This document shows, one piece after another, positions 55,107 through 63,907 of a stretch of DNA of 64,000 bases (positions are counted from its first letter, which is position 1; every line of letters begins with the position of its first letter). A model generated the notes under the pieces. It made no database searches. It was not told the origin of the DNA and saw only the letters and a program-made list of their open reading frames with translations. The stretch comes from JBFAPK01 sp040676675 (GTDB lineage Bacteria > Actinomycetota > Actinomycetes > Mycobacteriales > Micromonosporaceae), in NCBI RefSeq assembly GCF_040676675.1, contig NZ_JBFAPK010000022.1, forward strand, positions 80,960-144,959. Reading direction: 5' to 3'. A program made the position numbers and the translations under genes.

Positions 55107-56152
55107 CCGACGGCGGCGTGCCGGTCTCCCCCGTCGCGGGGGCGACCGGCCCCGGCCCGGGCGCCCCCGTCCCCCCGGCCGGTTCCGGCCCCGGTTCCGG
55201 CCCCGGTTCCGTGGATCCCGACTCGACGGCCGCCCGCGAGCTGCTGGCGCACCGGCCGATGCTGCTCGGGCTGGCGTACCGCCTGCTCGGCAGCCGGCAC
55301 GACGCCGAGGACGTGCTCCAGGAGGCGTACCTGCGCTGGCTCGGTACCGACCGGGGCCGGGTCGACGAACCGCGCCGTTATCTCTCCCGGGTCGTCACCC
55401 GGCTCGCGCTCGACCGGCTCCGCGCCCGGCGGGCCAGCCGGGAGACGTACCCGGGCACGTGGCTGCCCGAGCCGGTGCCGACGGCCGGCGACCCGTTCGG
55501 ACCGCTGGACAGCGCCGAACGGCGCGACACCCTCTCGCTGGCGATGCTGCACCTGCTGGAGCGGCTCAGCCCGCCCGAGCGCGCGGTGTACGTGCTGCAC
55601 ACCGCGTTCGAGCTGCCCTACACCGAGATCGCGGAGATCCTGGACCGCAGCCCCGAGGACTGCCGGCAACTACAGCACCGCGCCCGGGCCCATCTCGCGC
55701 GGGACCGGCCCCGGTTCCCCGCCGACCCGCGGGAGCGGCGACGGCTGCTCGACGGGTTCCTCGCCGCCGCCCGGGACGGCGACCTGCCGGGGCTCGCCCG
55801 GCTGGTCCGCGCCGACGCGACGGCCTGGAGCGACGGCGGCGGCCGGGTGCGGGCCGCGCTGAACCCGGTCCACGGCGCGGAGAAGATCTCCCGCTTCTTC
55901 GTCGGGATCTACCGCAAACTCGGGCGGACTCGGCGGGCGGACGCGCCGGTCCGGGGGCCGGCGGCGCTGCGGGTCACGCCGGTCGAGTTCAACGCCGCGC
56001 GGGGTCTGCTGGTCGGCCACGGCCACCTGTCGTACGCCCTGACCGTCGAGGTCACCGACGGCATGATCGGCTCGGTGTACCTGGTCAGCAACCCGGAGAA
56101 GCTGGTCTGGCTGACCGGCCGTACGGCCGACCAGCTCGGCCGGCCGGGTTAG
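55103..56152 (+). CDS. ECF41-group RNA polymerase sigma factor (SigJ-like)
   Basis: The 349-residue protein has a disordered Gly/Pro/Ser start with GSGPGSGPGS from three 12-bp repeats (about 55181-55210), then sigma region 2 (YRLLGSRHDAEDVLQEAYLRW) and region 4 (LPYTEIAEILDRSPEDCRQ). A SnoaL-like C-terminal domain of about 120 residues follows, with the DGGGR motif and the terminal NPEKL motif. These motifs and the CMD neighbour define ECF41. There is no anti-sigma gene; the SnoaL-like domain is known to modulate activity directly. ATG 55103 overlaps the CMD stop. Confidence 0.93.
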   Translation: MTDGGVPVSPVAGATGPGPGAPVPPAGSGPGSGPGSVDPDSTAARELLAHRPMLLGLAYRLLGSRHDAEDVLQEAYLRWLGTDRGRVDEPRRYLSRVVTRLALDRLRARRASRETYPGTWLPEPVPTAGDPFGPLDSAERRDTLSLAMLHLLERLSPPERAVYVLHTAFELPYTEIAEILDRSPEDCRQLQHRARAHLARDRPRFPADPRERRRLLDGFLAAARDGDLPGLARLVRADATAWSDGGGRVRAALNPVHGAEKISRFFVGIYRKLGRTRRADAPVRGPAALRVTPVEFNAARGLLVGHGHLSYALTVEVTDGMIGSVYLVSNPEKLVWLTGRTADQLGRPG

Positions 56153-56259
56153 GCCGGCGGGTTGAACCGGCGGTGGCGGGCCGGCCGGGCCGGGTTGAAG
56201 CGGTTGCGGGCCGGCCGTGGCGGGAGGCCCGGCCGGCCCGGAACGCGGGTCGAGGTGTG

Positions 56260-56685
56260 TTACGCCAGCTCGGGGAACCAGAGCGCGATCTCGCGCTTGG
56301 CGCTGTCGACCGAGTCGGAGGCGTGGACCAGGTTCTCGCGGTTCGACAGGGAGAAGTCCCCCCGGATCGTCCCCGCCGCGGCCCGGCGACCGTCGGTCGC
56401 GCCGACCAGGCCACGCACGACCTCGATCACCTGGTCGCCGGAGAGGACGAGCGCGACCAGCGGGCCGCCGGTCATGAACTCCTTCAGCGGCGGGTAGAAG
56501 GCCTTCTCGACGTGCTCGGCGTAGTGCTGGTCGGCGAGTTCGGCGTCCATGCCGCGCAGCACCATCGCGTCGACGCGCAGCCCCTTGCGCTCGAACCGGC
56601 TGATGATCTCGCCGACCAGGCCGCGCCGGACCGCGTCCGGCTTGATCAGGACGAGCGTACGCTCCTCCGGGCTGCTGGTGGACAC
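56260..56685 (-). CDS. ndk: Nucleoside diphosphate kinase
   Basis: The 141-residue protein has RTLVLIKPDAVRRGLVGEII at the N-terminus and the active-site motif NLVHASDSVDSAK (phospho-His in the middle of NxxHxSD). It balances NTP pools. GTG 56685 is chosen for its GGAGGAACC site. Longer open frames upstream on this strand are antisense to the next gene and rejected. It is not in an operon with folC here: the DUF4233 and VOC genes intervene. In mycobacteria ndk, DUF4233 and folC are consecutive. Confidence 0.97.
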   Translation of the reverse strand: MSTSSPEERTLVLIKPDAVRRGLVGEIISRFERKGLRVDAMVLRGMDAELADQHYAEHVEKAFYPPLKEFMTGGPLVALVLSGDQVIEVVRGLVGATDGRRAAAGTIRGDFSLSNRENLVHASDSVDSAKREIALWFPELA

Positions 56686-56851
56686 GCTGGTTCCTCCTGG
56701 TGACAGAGCGGGTAGGACAAACCCCGTCAGCCTATCGAGCCGGCCCGGACGGCGACGCGGCGGCCGGGACACGGCCGTGGTCTCGGGCATTGATGCTTCC
56801 CAAGCCTGGCGGACCCGGCCTAGCCTGGCACTGAACCCAGGGAGGTCCACT

Positions 56852-58531
56852 GTGGCGAATGGCCGTCGCCGACCGGTCGCACCCGTGCGCAAGCTCATCG
56901 CCGCGGTGCTCGGCACCGTCGCGACCTTCGTGATGCTCTTCGGCCTCGGCATGACGAGCTGGTCGATCGTCGCCCTCGGGGTCGCCCTGCTGGTGCTCGC
57001 CGTCGCGCTCGTCGTGGTGCGCGGCGGGGGTCGGGCCTGGGTCACCGGCGTGGCGCACGTGCACACCGCCAGCGAACCGCCCACCGCGTATGCTTTCGGG
57101 CGCTGCGAGCTGCAGATCGTGATCGACGCGCCGGGGCTGCCGCCCCGCTCCAAAAAGATCATCGAGCCTCGGGTACCGGTCTCGAAGTGGCCCGTGGTGG
57201 GGCAGACGCTGCCGATCCGGGTCGCCATCGACGACCAGCGGCACGTACGCATCCTCTGGGACGAGGTACCGACGCACGCCGAGGCGAACGAGGCGGCGGC
57301 CGACCTGCCGCCGGAGTTCGACGAGCCGGAGCTGAGCGACGACGTTCTGATCGAGCAGGCCGCGCCGCCGTGGGCGCAGCGCCGGCCGGACGACGACTTC
57401 CCGCAGGCGGGGCCGGACGCTCCGGTGACCGTCGACCGCGGCCCCGACCTGGGCGGTGGGCGGCGCGACGAGCCGGTGGTGGTGCGCCACACCCCGGGCG
57501 GAGCCATCGTGCTCGAGGGGACCCTGGTGGGGCAGGCCACGACCGCCCCGCTGCCGCGCCGGCCGCGACCGGGGCCCGACCCGTGGGCCGACGCGACGCC
57601 CCCGGAGCCGCTGGCAACGACCGCGGCCGGCGCGTCGGGTACGACCGGCGCGGACCTCGACCCGGCCAGCACCGAGCCCCCGGCCAGCACCGAATCCTCG
57701 GCCACCGCCGAATCCTCGGCCACCGTCGAGTCCCCGGCGACCGCCGAGCCGCAGCGCGGCGCCGCGACCGGGGTTCCGGACCCGGACGAGCCCGCCGGCC
57801 GCACGCCGACCCCCGCGGACCCGACCACGGCGCGCGAGACCGCCGCCGGCCCGGACGCGGCGCGTGAGACGGCGGCGCGTCGGGCGGCCGAGCAGGTGGC
57901 CGCGGGTGCCGACGGTCCGCTGCCCGCCGCCGAGGCGGCAGCCGGGCGAGTGGCCGGGCCGGTCGCGCGGCCGGGCGGCACGGGCACCACCACGTCCGGC
58001 GACGACATCGACATCGACCTCGACATCGACGGGCCGCCCTCGCGCGACGCGAACGACCCGCGCGACGCGAACGACCCGCGCGACGCGAACGACCCGGACG
58101 AGGCGCTGCTCGCCGACCTGGCCGGCGGACCGGAGCCGGCGGAGGAGGCCGGGCCGATCCACGGGGTGGGGATCACCGTGCTGGTGACCGACCTCGACCG
58201 CTCGGTGGCGTTCTACCGGGACATGCTCGGCTTCTACGAGATCGACGGCGGGGAGGGCAACGCGATCCTCGCCTCGGGTGGCACCCGGGTCGTGCTCCGG
58301 GCCATCCGCGACGTCGCCCCGATCAACCGCCGTCTGGTCCACCTCAACCTGGAGGTCGACGACATCGACGCGGTCTACGAGGACCTGAAGGCCAAGGGCG
58401 TGCGGTTCATCTACGCGCCCCGCGTGGTCAACCGCGGCAGCAAGCTCGAACTCTGGGCGGCGGCGTTCCGGGACCCCGACGGGCACGGCATCGCGCTGAC
58501 CCAGGGGCGGCAGCTCCGCCAGCCCGCCTGA
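56852..58531 (+). CDS. Membrane-anchored protein fused to a VOC (glyoxalase-like) domain
   Basis: The 559-residue protein begins VANGRRRPVAPVRKLIAAV with two membrane helices (about 11-52), then a soluble domain with WVTGVAHVHTASEPPTAYAFG and RCELQIVIDAPGLPPR. A Pro/Ala/Glu linker of about 230 residues with repeats follows, then a VOC domain (about 430-559: ITVLVTDLDRSVAFYRDMLGF, HLNLEVDD, DPDGHGIALTQ). The last metal-ligand Glu of many VOC enzymes is Ala here, so catalysis is doubtful. Three perfect 18-bp repeats (58043-58096) encode RDANDP. GTG 56852 has GGAGG upstream. I do not know a function. Confidence 0.85.
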   Translation: MANGRRRPVAPVRKLIAAVLGTVATFVMLFGLGMTSWSIVALGVALLVLAVALVVVRGGGRAWVTGVAHVHTASEPPTAYAFGRCELQIVIDAPGLPPRSKKIIEPRVPVSKWPVVGQTLPIRVAIDDQRHVRILWDEVPTHAEANEAAADLPPEFDEPELSDDVLIEQAAPPWAQRRPDDDFPQAGPDAPVTVDRGPDLGGGRRDEPVVVRHTPGGAIVLEGTLVGQATTAPLPRRPRPGPDPWADATPPEPLATTAAGASGTTGADLDPASTEPPASTESSATAESSATVESPATAEPQRGAATGVPDPDEPAGRTPTPADPTTARETAAGPDAARETAARRAAEQVAAGADGPLPAAEAAAGRVAGPVARPGGTGTTTSGDDIDIDLDIDGPPSRDANDPRDANDPRDANDPDEALLADLAGGPEPAEEAGPIHGVGITVLVTDLDRSVAFYRDMLGFYEIDGGEGNAILASGGTRVVLRAIRDVAPINRRLVHLNLEVDDIDAVYEDLKAKGVRFIYAPRVVNRGSKLELWAAAFRDPDGHGIALTQGRQLRQPA

Positions 58532-58539
58532 CCGGCGTC

Positions 58540-58899
58540 CTAGCCGAGGATGGCCCGACGTACGTGCAGCACGTACGCCCAGGCCAGCCCGAAGACGATG
58601 CCCAGCACCGCGAGGGACCAGTGCAGGAAGCCGGCCAGCAACAGCAGGCCCTGCAGCACCGTCGCGGCGTGCCACGCCCACGGCCGGCGCAGCAGCCCGG
58701 AGAGCAGCACGGTGAGCACCGCGAGGGCGAGGATCACCCCGATCGCCGTCCCGCTCAGCCCGCCGCCCAGGATCCGGATCGGCTGGATGGCGAGGAGCAG
58801 CACGATGGTCTCCAGGATCAAGGTACCCGCACCCAGTCCGCGTACGGACCGGACCGGGTCGCGCAGCCCGGACGGCCGCCCCTGCCCCTCGGTACTCAT
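58540..58899 (-). CDS. DUF4233 domain-containing membrane protein
   Basis: The 119-residue protein has four predicted membrane helices starting at GAGTLILETIVLLLAIQPI and ending ...GIVFGLAWAYVLHVRRAILG. DUF4233 is an actinobacterial family that lies next to folC. Its ATG 58899 overlaps the folC stop (ATGA), so it is co-translated with folC. Function is unknown. Confidence 0.9.
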   Translation of the reverse strand: MSTEGQGRPSGLRDPVRSVRGLGAGTLILETIVLLLAIQPIRILGGGLSGTAIGVILALAVLTVLLSGLLRRPWAWHAATVLQGLLLLAGFLHWSLAVLGIVFGLAWAYVLHVRRAILG

Positions 58900-60230
58900 C
58901 GCTTCAGCAGCCGTCGCGCGTCGGCCACCGTCACCACCGAGCCGGTCACCAGTATCCCCACCCCGCTGAGTTCGCCCGGTACGTCGGACTCGGCCAGCGC
59001 GACCGCGGCCTCGATCGCGTCCGGCATCGCCGCCGCCACCTCGACCCGCTCTGGCCCGAAGACCTCGGTGGCCAGCTCGGCCAGCTGCTCCACGGGCAGC
59101 GCCCGCGGCGAGCTGTTCCGGGTCACCACCACCGCGTCGACCACCGGTTCCAGCAGCTCCAGCAGGCTGGTCGCGTCCTTGTCGGCGAGCACGCCGAGCA
59201 CCGCCACCAGCCGGCTGAACGCGAACTCCTCCTGGAGCGCGGTGACCGTGGCGGCCATACCGTGCGGGTTGTGCGCGCCGTCGAGCAGGATCGTCGGCGC
59301 GGTGCGGACCCGCTCCAGCCGGCCCGGCGAGGAGGCCGAGGCGAAGCCCTCACGCACCGCCTCGACGTCGAGCTGCCGGTTCGCCCCGGCGCCGAGGAAC
59401 GCCTCGACCGCGGCGAGCGCCACCGCCGCGTTCTGCGCCTGGTGCGCCCCGTGCAGCGGCACGAAGACCTCGTCGTAGATCCCACCCAGGCCCTGGAGGG
59501 TGAGCACCTGCCCGCCGACCGCGACCGCCCGCCGCAGTACGCCGAACTCGCTGCCCTCGCGGGCGATGGTGGCCCCCACCTCGGCGCAACGCTCCAGGAT
59601 GGGCCGGGCCGCCTCCTCCTCCTGGGCCGCCGAAATCACGGTGGCCCCCTGGTGGATGATGCCCGCCTTGGCCAGCGCGATGTCCTCGATGGTGTCGCCG
59701 AGGAACTCGGTGTGGTCCAACCCGATCGGGGTGATCACCGCGACGCCGGCGCCCAGCACGTTGGTGGAGTCCTCGGCGCCGCCGAGGCCGACCTCCACCA
59801 CCGCGACGTCGACCGGCGCGTCGGCGAAGGCCGCGAACGCCAGCGCCGTGGTCATGTCGAAGTAGGTCAGCGGCTCGTCGGAGCGCTGGTCGACCAGCTC
59901 CGCGAGCGGGGCCACCTCCCGGTACGTGGCGACGAACCGCTCCTCGCTGACCGGCTCGCCGTCGAGGCTGATCCGCTCCCGGACGGTCTCCAGGTGCGGG
60001 CTCGTGTACCGGCCGGTGTGCAGCCCGAACGCCCGCAGCAGCGAGTCGATCATCCGGGCCGTGGAGGTCTTGCCGTTCGTACCGGTCAGGTGGATCGACG
60101 GGTACGCCCGCTGCGGGCTGCCCAGCAGGTCCAGCAGCTGCTGGATCCGGTCCAGCTCGAAGACCATCCGGGTGAACCCGCGCCCGGCGAGTTCCTTGTC
60201 GACCTCGGCGAATTCGCTGTTTCCGGTCAC
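58896..60230 (-). CDS. folC: Folylpolyglutamate synthase/dihydrofolate synthase
   Basis: The 444-residue Mur-ligase-fold enzyme adds glutamate to dihydropteroate or folates. Motifs are HLTGTNGKTSTARMI (P-loop), FAAFADAPVDVAVVEVGLGGAEDSTNV (with key residues VEVGLGG) and LLDGAHNPHGM (the DGAHNP motif) in the second half. GTG 60230 is the start. It follows valS by 82 bp and overlaps DUF4233, giving the conserved valS-folC-DUF4233 operon. Confidence 0.96.
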   Translation of the reverse strand: MTGNSEFAEVDKELAGRGFTRMVFELDRIQQLLDLLGSPQRAYPSIHLTGTNGKTSTARMIDSLLRAFGLHTGRYTSPHLETVRERISLDGEPVSEERFVATYREVAPLAELVDQRSDEPLTYFDMTTALAFAAFADAPVDVAVVEVGLGGAEDSTNVLGAGVAVITPIGLDHTEFLGDTIEDIALAKAGIIHQGATVISAAQEEEAARPILERCAEVGATIAREGSEFGVLRRAVAVGGQVLTLQGLGGIYDEVFVPLHGAHQAQNAAVALAAVEAFLGAGANRQLDVEAVREGFASASSPGRLERVRTAPTILLDGAHNPHGMAATVTALQEEFAFSRLVAVLGVLADKDATSLLELLEPVVDAVVVTRNSSPRALPVEQLAELATEVFGPERVEVAAAMPDAIEAAVALAESDVPGELSGVGILVTGSVVTVADARRLLKR

Positions 60231-60312
60231 CCTGCCGCCCCGTTCCGTCCGGCACCACGACGTGCCGCGCTTTCTCCGGGGCGGGCCGGTCGGCCCGCCC
60301 CCTCGCCCTGTG

Positions 60313-62958
60313 TCACGACGGGAGCGCCTCCAGCGCCGTGCCGATCCGGGCCAGGTCCGCCTCGGCCACCGCCAGCCGCTCCCTGATCTTCTGTACGACC
60401 GGCTCGGGCGCCTTGCCGACGAACGCCGGGTTGTCGAGCTTGGCCCGGGCCTGCGCCGCCTCCTTCTCGGCGGCGGCCCGATCCTTCTCCAGCCGGGCCC
60501 GCTCGGCCGCGACGTCGATCGACCCCCGGGTGTCCAACGCCACGCTGACCTCGCCGGAGACGGCGAGGGTGGCGCTGGCCTGGAAGTCCGGGCCGGCCTC
60601 GTCCAGCCGCACCAGCGAACGGATCAGCGGCTCGTGCGCGGCGACGCCGGCCCCGGCCAGCCCGTCGAGGCGCGCCGCGACCCGCTGGCCGGGGCGCAGG
60701 CCCTGGTCGGAGCGGAACCGCCGGATCTCGGTGACCACCCGCTGCAGTACGGCGATCTCCGCCTCCGCCGCGTCGTTCAGCAGCGCCGGCTCGGCGACCG
60801 GCCAGGCCGCGGTCAGCAGCGTCCCGTTGCCGCCGACCCCGCCGTCGGCCCCGTCGCCGGCCAGCGCGGTCCAGAGTTCGTCGGTCACGAACGGCACCAC
60901 CGGGTGCAGCAGCCGCAGCAGCTGGTCGAGCACGTGGCCGAGCACCCGCCGGGTGGTGGCCGCCGCCTCGCCGCCCGCGCCGAGCACCGGCTTGGCCAGC
61001 TCCACGTACCAGTCGCAGACGTCGTCCCAGGCGAAGTGGTAGAGCGTGTCGCAGACCTTCGCGAACTCGTACGCCTCGAACTGCTCGTCCACCTCGGCGA
61101 TCACGTGCTGCAGCCGGGAGAGGATCCACCGGTCGACGGTGGAGAGCCGCTCCGGCCCGGGCAGCTCGCCGGCGACGTGCGCGCCGTTCATCAGCGCGAA
61201 GCGGGTGGCGTTCCAGAGCTTGTTGCAGAAGTTGCGGGAGCCCTGGCACCAGTCCTCGCTGACCGGCACGTCGGCGCCCGGGTTGGCGCCGCGGGCCAGC
61301 GTGAACCGGGTCGCGTCGGCCCCGTACCGGTCGATCCAGTCGAGCGGGTCCACCACGTTGCCGAAGGACTTCGACATCTTCTTGCCGAACTGGTCGCGGA
61401 CCATCCCGTGCAGCACGATCACGTCGAACGGCTGCCGGCCGTCCATCGCGTAGAGACCGAACATCATCATCCGGGCGACCCAGAAGAACAGGATGTCGTA
61501 GCCGGTCACCAGGACGCTGGTGGGGTAGAACTTCGCCAGGTCGGGGGTCTGGTCCGGCCATCCGAGCGTGGAGAACGGCCAGAGCGCGCTGGAGAACCAG
61601 GTGTCGAGGACGTCCTCGTCGCGGCGCCAGCCCGGGCCGGATGGCGGCTCCTCGTCCGGTCCGACGCAGACCACCTCGCCCTCCGGGCCGTACCAGACCG
61701 GGATGCGGTGCCCCCACCAGAGCTGGCGGGAGATGCACCAGTCGTGCATGTTGTCGACCCAGGCGAAGTAGCGCTTGGCGAGGTCGGCCGGCTCGATCCG
61801 GACCCGGCCGTCGCGCACGGCGTCGCCGGCGGCCCGGGCCAGGGGCGCGGTGTTGACGAACCACTGCAGCGAGAGCCGGGGCTCCACCGTCGTACGGCAG
61901 CGGGAGCAGTGCCCCACCGCGTGCACGTACGGCCGCTTCTCGGCGACGATCCGGCCCTGCTCGCGCAGCGCGGCGACGATCGCCGGGCGGGCCTCGAAGC
62001 GGTCCAGCCCCTCGAACGGGCCGGGCGCCGTGATCACGCCCCGCTCGTTCATGATCGTCAGGGACGGCAGGTCGTGCCGCTGCCCGATCTCGAAGTCGTT
62101 CGGGTCGTGCGCCGGGGTCACCTTGACCATGCCCGTACCGAAGCTCGGGTCGACGTGCTCGTCGCCGACGATCGGGATGCGCCGGCCGGTCAGCGGCAAC
62201 TCCACCTCGGTACCGATCAGGTGCCGGTACCGTTCGTCGTCCGGGTGCACCGCCACGGCGGTGTCGCCGAGCATCGTCTCGGCCCGGGTGGTGGCGACCA
62301 CCACGTCGTCGCTGTACCGGATCGAGACCAGCTCGCCCTCGTCGTCGGTGTGCTCCACCTCGATGTCCGACAGGGCCGTCAGGCAGCGCGGACACCAGTT
62401 GATGATCCGCTCCGCGCGGTAGATCAGACCGTCGTCGTAGAGCCGCTTGAAGACCGTCTGCACCGCCCGGGAGAGCCCGTCGTCCATGGTGAAGCGCTCG
62501 CGGTCCCAGTCGACGGAGTCACCGAGCCGCCGCATCTGCCCGAGGATCGCGCCCCCGGACTCGGCCTTCCACTGCCAGACCCGCTCGACGAACTTCTCCC
62601 GACCGAGGTCGTGCCGGGAGAGGCCCTCCGCGGCGAGCTGCCGCTCCACCACGTTCTGGGTGGCGATGCCCGCGTGGTCCATGCCGGGCAGCCAGAGCGC
62701 CTCGAAGCCCTGCATCCGCTTGCGCCGGATCAACATGTCCTGCTCGGTGTGGTCGAGCGCGTGCCCCATGTGCAGGGAGCCGGTCACGTTCGGCGGGGGG
62801 ATGACGATCGTGAAGGGGGGCTTGTCGCTGTCGGCCGACGCCCGGAAGCGCCCCTCGGCTACCCACTTCTCGTACCGTCGCCCTTCTACCTCGCCCGGCT
62901 GGTACTGGGCGGGCAGGGTCGCAGCGGCGTCGCGTTGAGGGTGCTGAGTCTCGGTCAC
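60313..62958 (-). CDS. valS: Valyl-tRNA synthetase
   Basis: The 881-residue class Ia enzyme has the HIGH motif HMGHALDHT (near residue 61) and KMSKSFGN (near 528). The editing domain and a C-terminal coiled coil (AAERARLEKDRAAAEKEAAQ) that contacts tRNA are present. GTG 62958 is the start. No T-box is visible in the 69 bp between it and the divergent gene. Confidence 0.98.
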   Translation of the reverse strand: MTETQHPQRDAAATLPAQYQPGEVEGRRYEKWVAEGRFRASADSDKPPFTIVIPPPNVTGSLHMGHALDHTEQDMLIRRKRMQGFEALWLPGMDHAGIATQNVVERQLAAEGLSRHDLGREKFVERVWQWKAESGGAILGQMRRLGDSVDWDRERFTMDDGLSRAVQTVFKRLYDDGLIYRAERIINWCPRCLTALSDIEVEHTDDEGELVSIRYSDDVVVATTRAETMLGDTAVAVHPDDERYRHLIGTEVELPLTGRRIPIVGDEHVDPSFGTGMVKVTPAHDPNDFEIGQRHDLPSLTIMNERGVITAPGPFEGLDRFEARPAIVAALREQGRIVAEKRPYVHAVGHCSRCRTTVEPRLSLQWFVNTAPLARAAGDAVRDGRVRIEPADLAKRYFAWVDNMHDWCISRQLWWGHRIPVWYGPEGEVVCVGPDEEPPSGPGWRRDEDVLDTWFSSALWPFSTLGWPDQTPDLAKFYPTSVLVTGYDILFFWVARMMMFGLYAMDGRQPFDVIVLHGMVRDQFGKKMSKSFGNVVDPLDWIDRYGADATRFTLARGANPGADVPVSEDWCQGSRNFCNKLWNATRFALMNGAHVAGELPGPERLSTVDRWILSRLQHVIAEVDEQFEAYEFAKVCDTLYHFAWDDVCDWYVELAKPVLGAGGEAAATTRRVLGHVLDQLLRLLHPVVPFVTDELWTALAGDGADGGVGGNGTLLTAAWPVAEPALLNDAAEAEIAVLQRVVTEIRRFRSDQGLRPGQRVAARLDGLAGAGVAAHEPLIRSLVRLDEAGPDFQASATLAVSGEVSVALDTRGSIDVAAERARLEKDRAAAEKEAAQARAKLDNPAFVGKAPEPVVQKIRERLAVAEADLARIGTALEALPS

Positions 62959-63027
62959 CCTGAAAGTCTACGGAGCGCTTCCCGGGAGCCCGCGTGCCCC
63001 ACCACCGCTTGGGCTACGGTGACGCCT

Positions 63028-63774
63028 ATGTCCGACGCGCACGAATCCGGTCCCCGTACCGCCGGCGGCTCCGCACCGATGGACCTGACCGCGGAGCCGG
63101 TCGACCTCGCCCCCGAGCCGATCGACATCACACCGGGTCCCGAGGACGACCACCGGGACTCCGACGAGTTGATGCCCGGTTTCGAGGAGGGCGAAGAGGA
63201 ACGTCCGGCCGGGCGCAGCCGCCGCCGGAACATCGTGCTCGGCTCGGCACTGGTACTGGGGCTGGCCGGCGCCGTCGTGCTCGGCGTGGCCGGCTGGCAG
63301 GTCGTACGGGAGAAGGACGCGAGGTTGCAGACCCCGCCCAAGGTGGCGGGGCTGGCCCGCGACGACAGCGAGCGGGCGAAGGCGACGGCGGACTACCTGC
63401 GCAACGCCTTCGCCGCCGACGTCGACCTCGACAAGAGCGTCGGGGCGATCTACTCGGATCCGGCCGACGCGAAGCGCAGCGTGCTGCTCTTCGGCGGTAC
63501 GACCCTGCTCTGGCAGCCGGAGCGGGACCTCGACAGCCTCTTCGACCTGGTCGCCGACGACACCGGCAAGGTGACGGATCTGCACGAGGTCGAGGCGGGC
63601 GAGCTGGGCGGGACGATGAAGTGCGGCACCACCGCCACCGATGAGGGTGCCCTGTCCGTCTGCGGCTGGGCCGACCACGGCAGCGTCGCGCTCGCCATGT
63701 TCCCGGGGCGTACCGTCGACGACTCCGCCGCGCTGTTCCGGCAGATTCGCGCCACCGTACAGACCCGGAGCTGA
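63028..63774 (+). CDS. Membrane-anchored protein with extracellular WADHG domain (paralogue B)
   Basis: The 248-residue protein has an acidic cytoplasmic N-terminus (1-about 65), a basic cluster (GRSRRRN), one membrane helix (about 71-93) and a C-terminal domain. That domain contains FGGTTLLWQPERDLDSL, HEVEAGELG, then KCGT, VCGWADHGS and GRTVDDSAALF. It aligns with the C-terminus of the gene at 46388-48409, including both Cys. ATG 63028 is divergent from valS. Function is unknown; both Cys probably form a disulfide outside the cell. Confidence 0.85.
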   Translation: MSDAHESGPRTAGGSAPMDLTAEPVDLAPEPIDITPGPEDDHRDSDELMPGFEEGEEERPAGRSRRRNIVLGSALVLGLAGAVVLGVAGWQVVREKDARLQTPPKVAGLARDDSERAKATADYLRNAFAADVDLDKSVGAIYSDPADAKRSVLLFGGTTLLWQPERDLDSLFDLVADDTGKVTDLHEVEAGELGGTMKCGTTATDEGALSVCGWADHGSVALAMFPGRTVDDSAALFRQIRATVQTRS

Positions 63775-63868
63775 CGCCCGCGGCACCCGTCGGGACGGCC
63801 GTGGTTCACCGGGCCACGGTCGTCCCGCTTTCCCGGTCCATGGGCGGGGGCATTTCCCGGAAATGCAA

Positions 63869-63898
63869 GTTGGGGGTCACCCGAAGGTGACCCCCAAC
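63869..63898 (-). terminator. Terminator of the rrn operon
   Basis: gttgggggtcacc (63869-63881) pairs perfectly with ggtgacccccaac (63886-63898) around a 4-base loop. On the minus strand it follows the 5S gene by about 10 bases and is trailed by ttgcatttcc. The gap 63775-63868 shows nothing else. Confidence 0.85.
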
Positions 63899-63907
63899 CA
63901 GAAGAAT

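Noticed and set aside
62959..63027. T-box upstream of valS
   Set aside because: The spacer to the divergent gene is 69 bp and lacks the GGTGG core.
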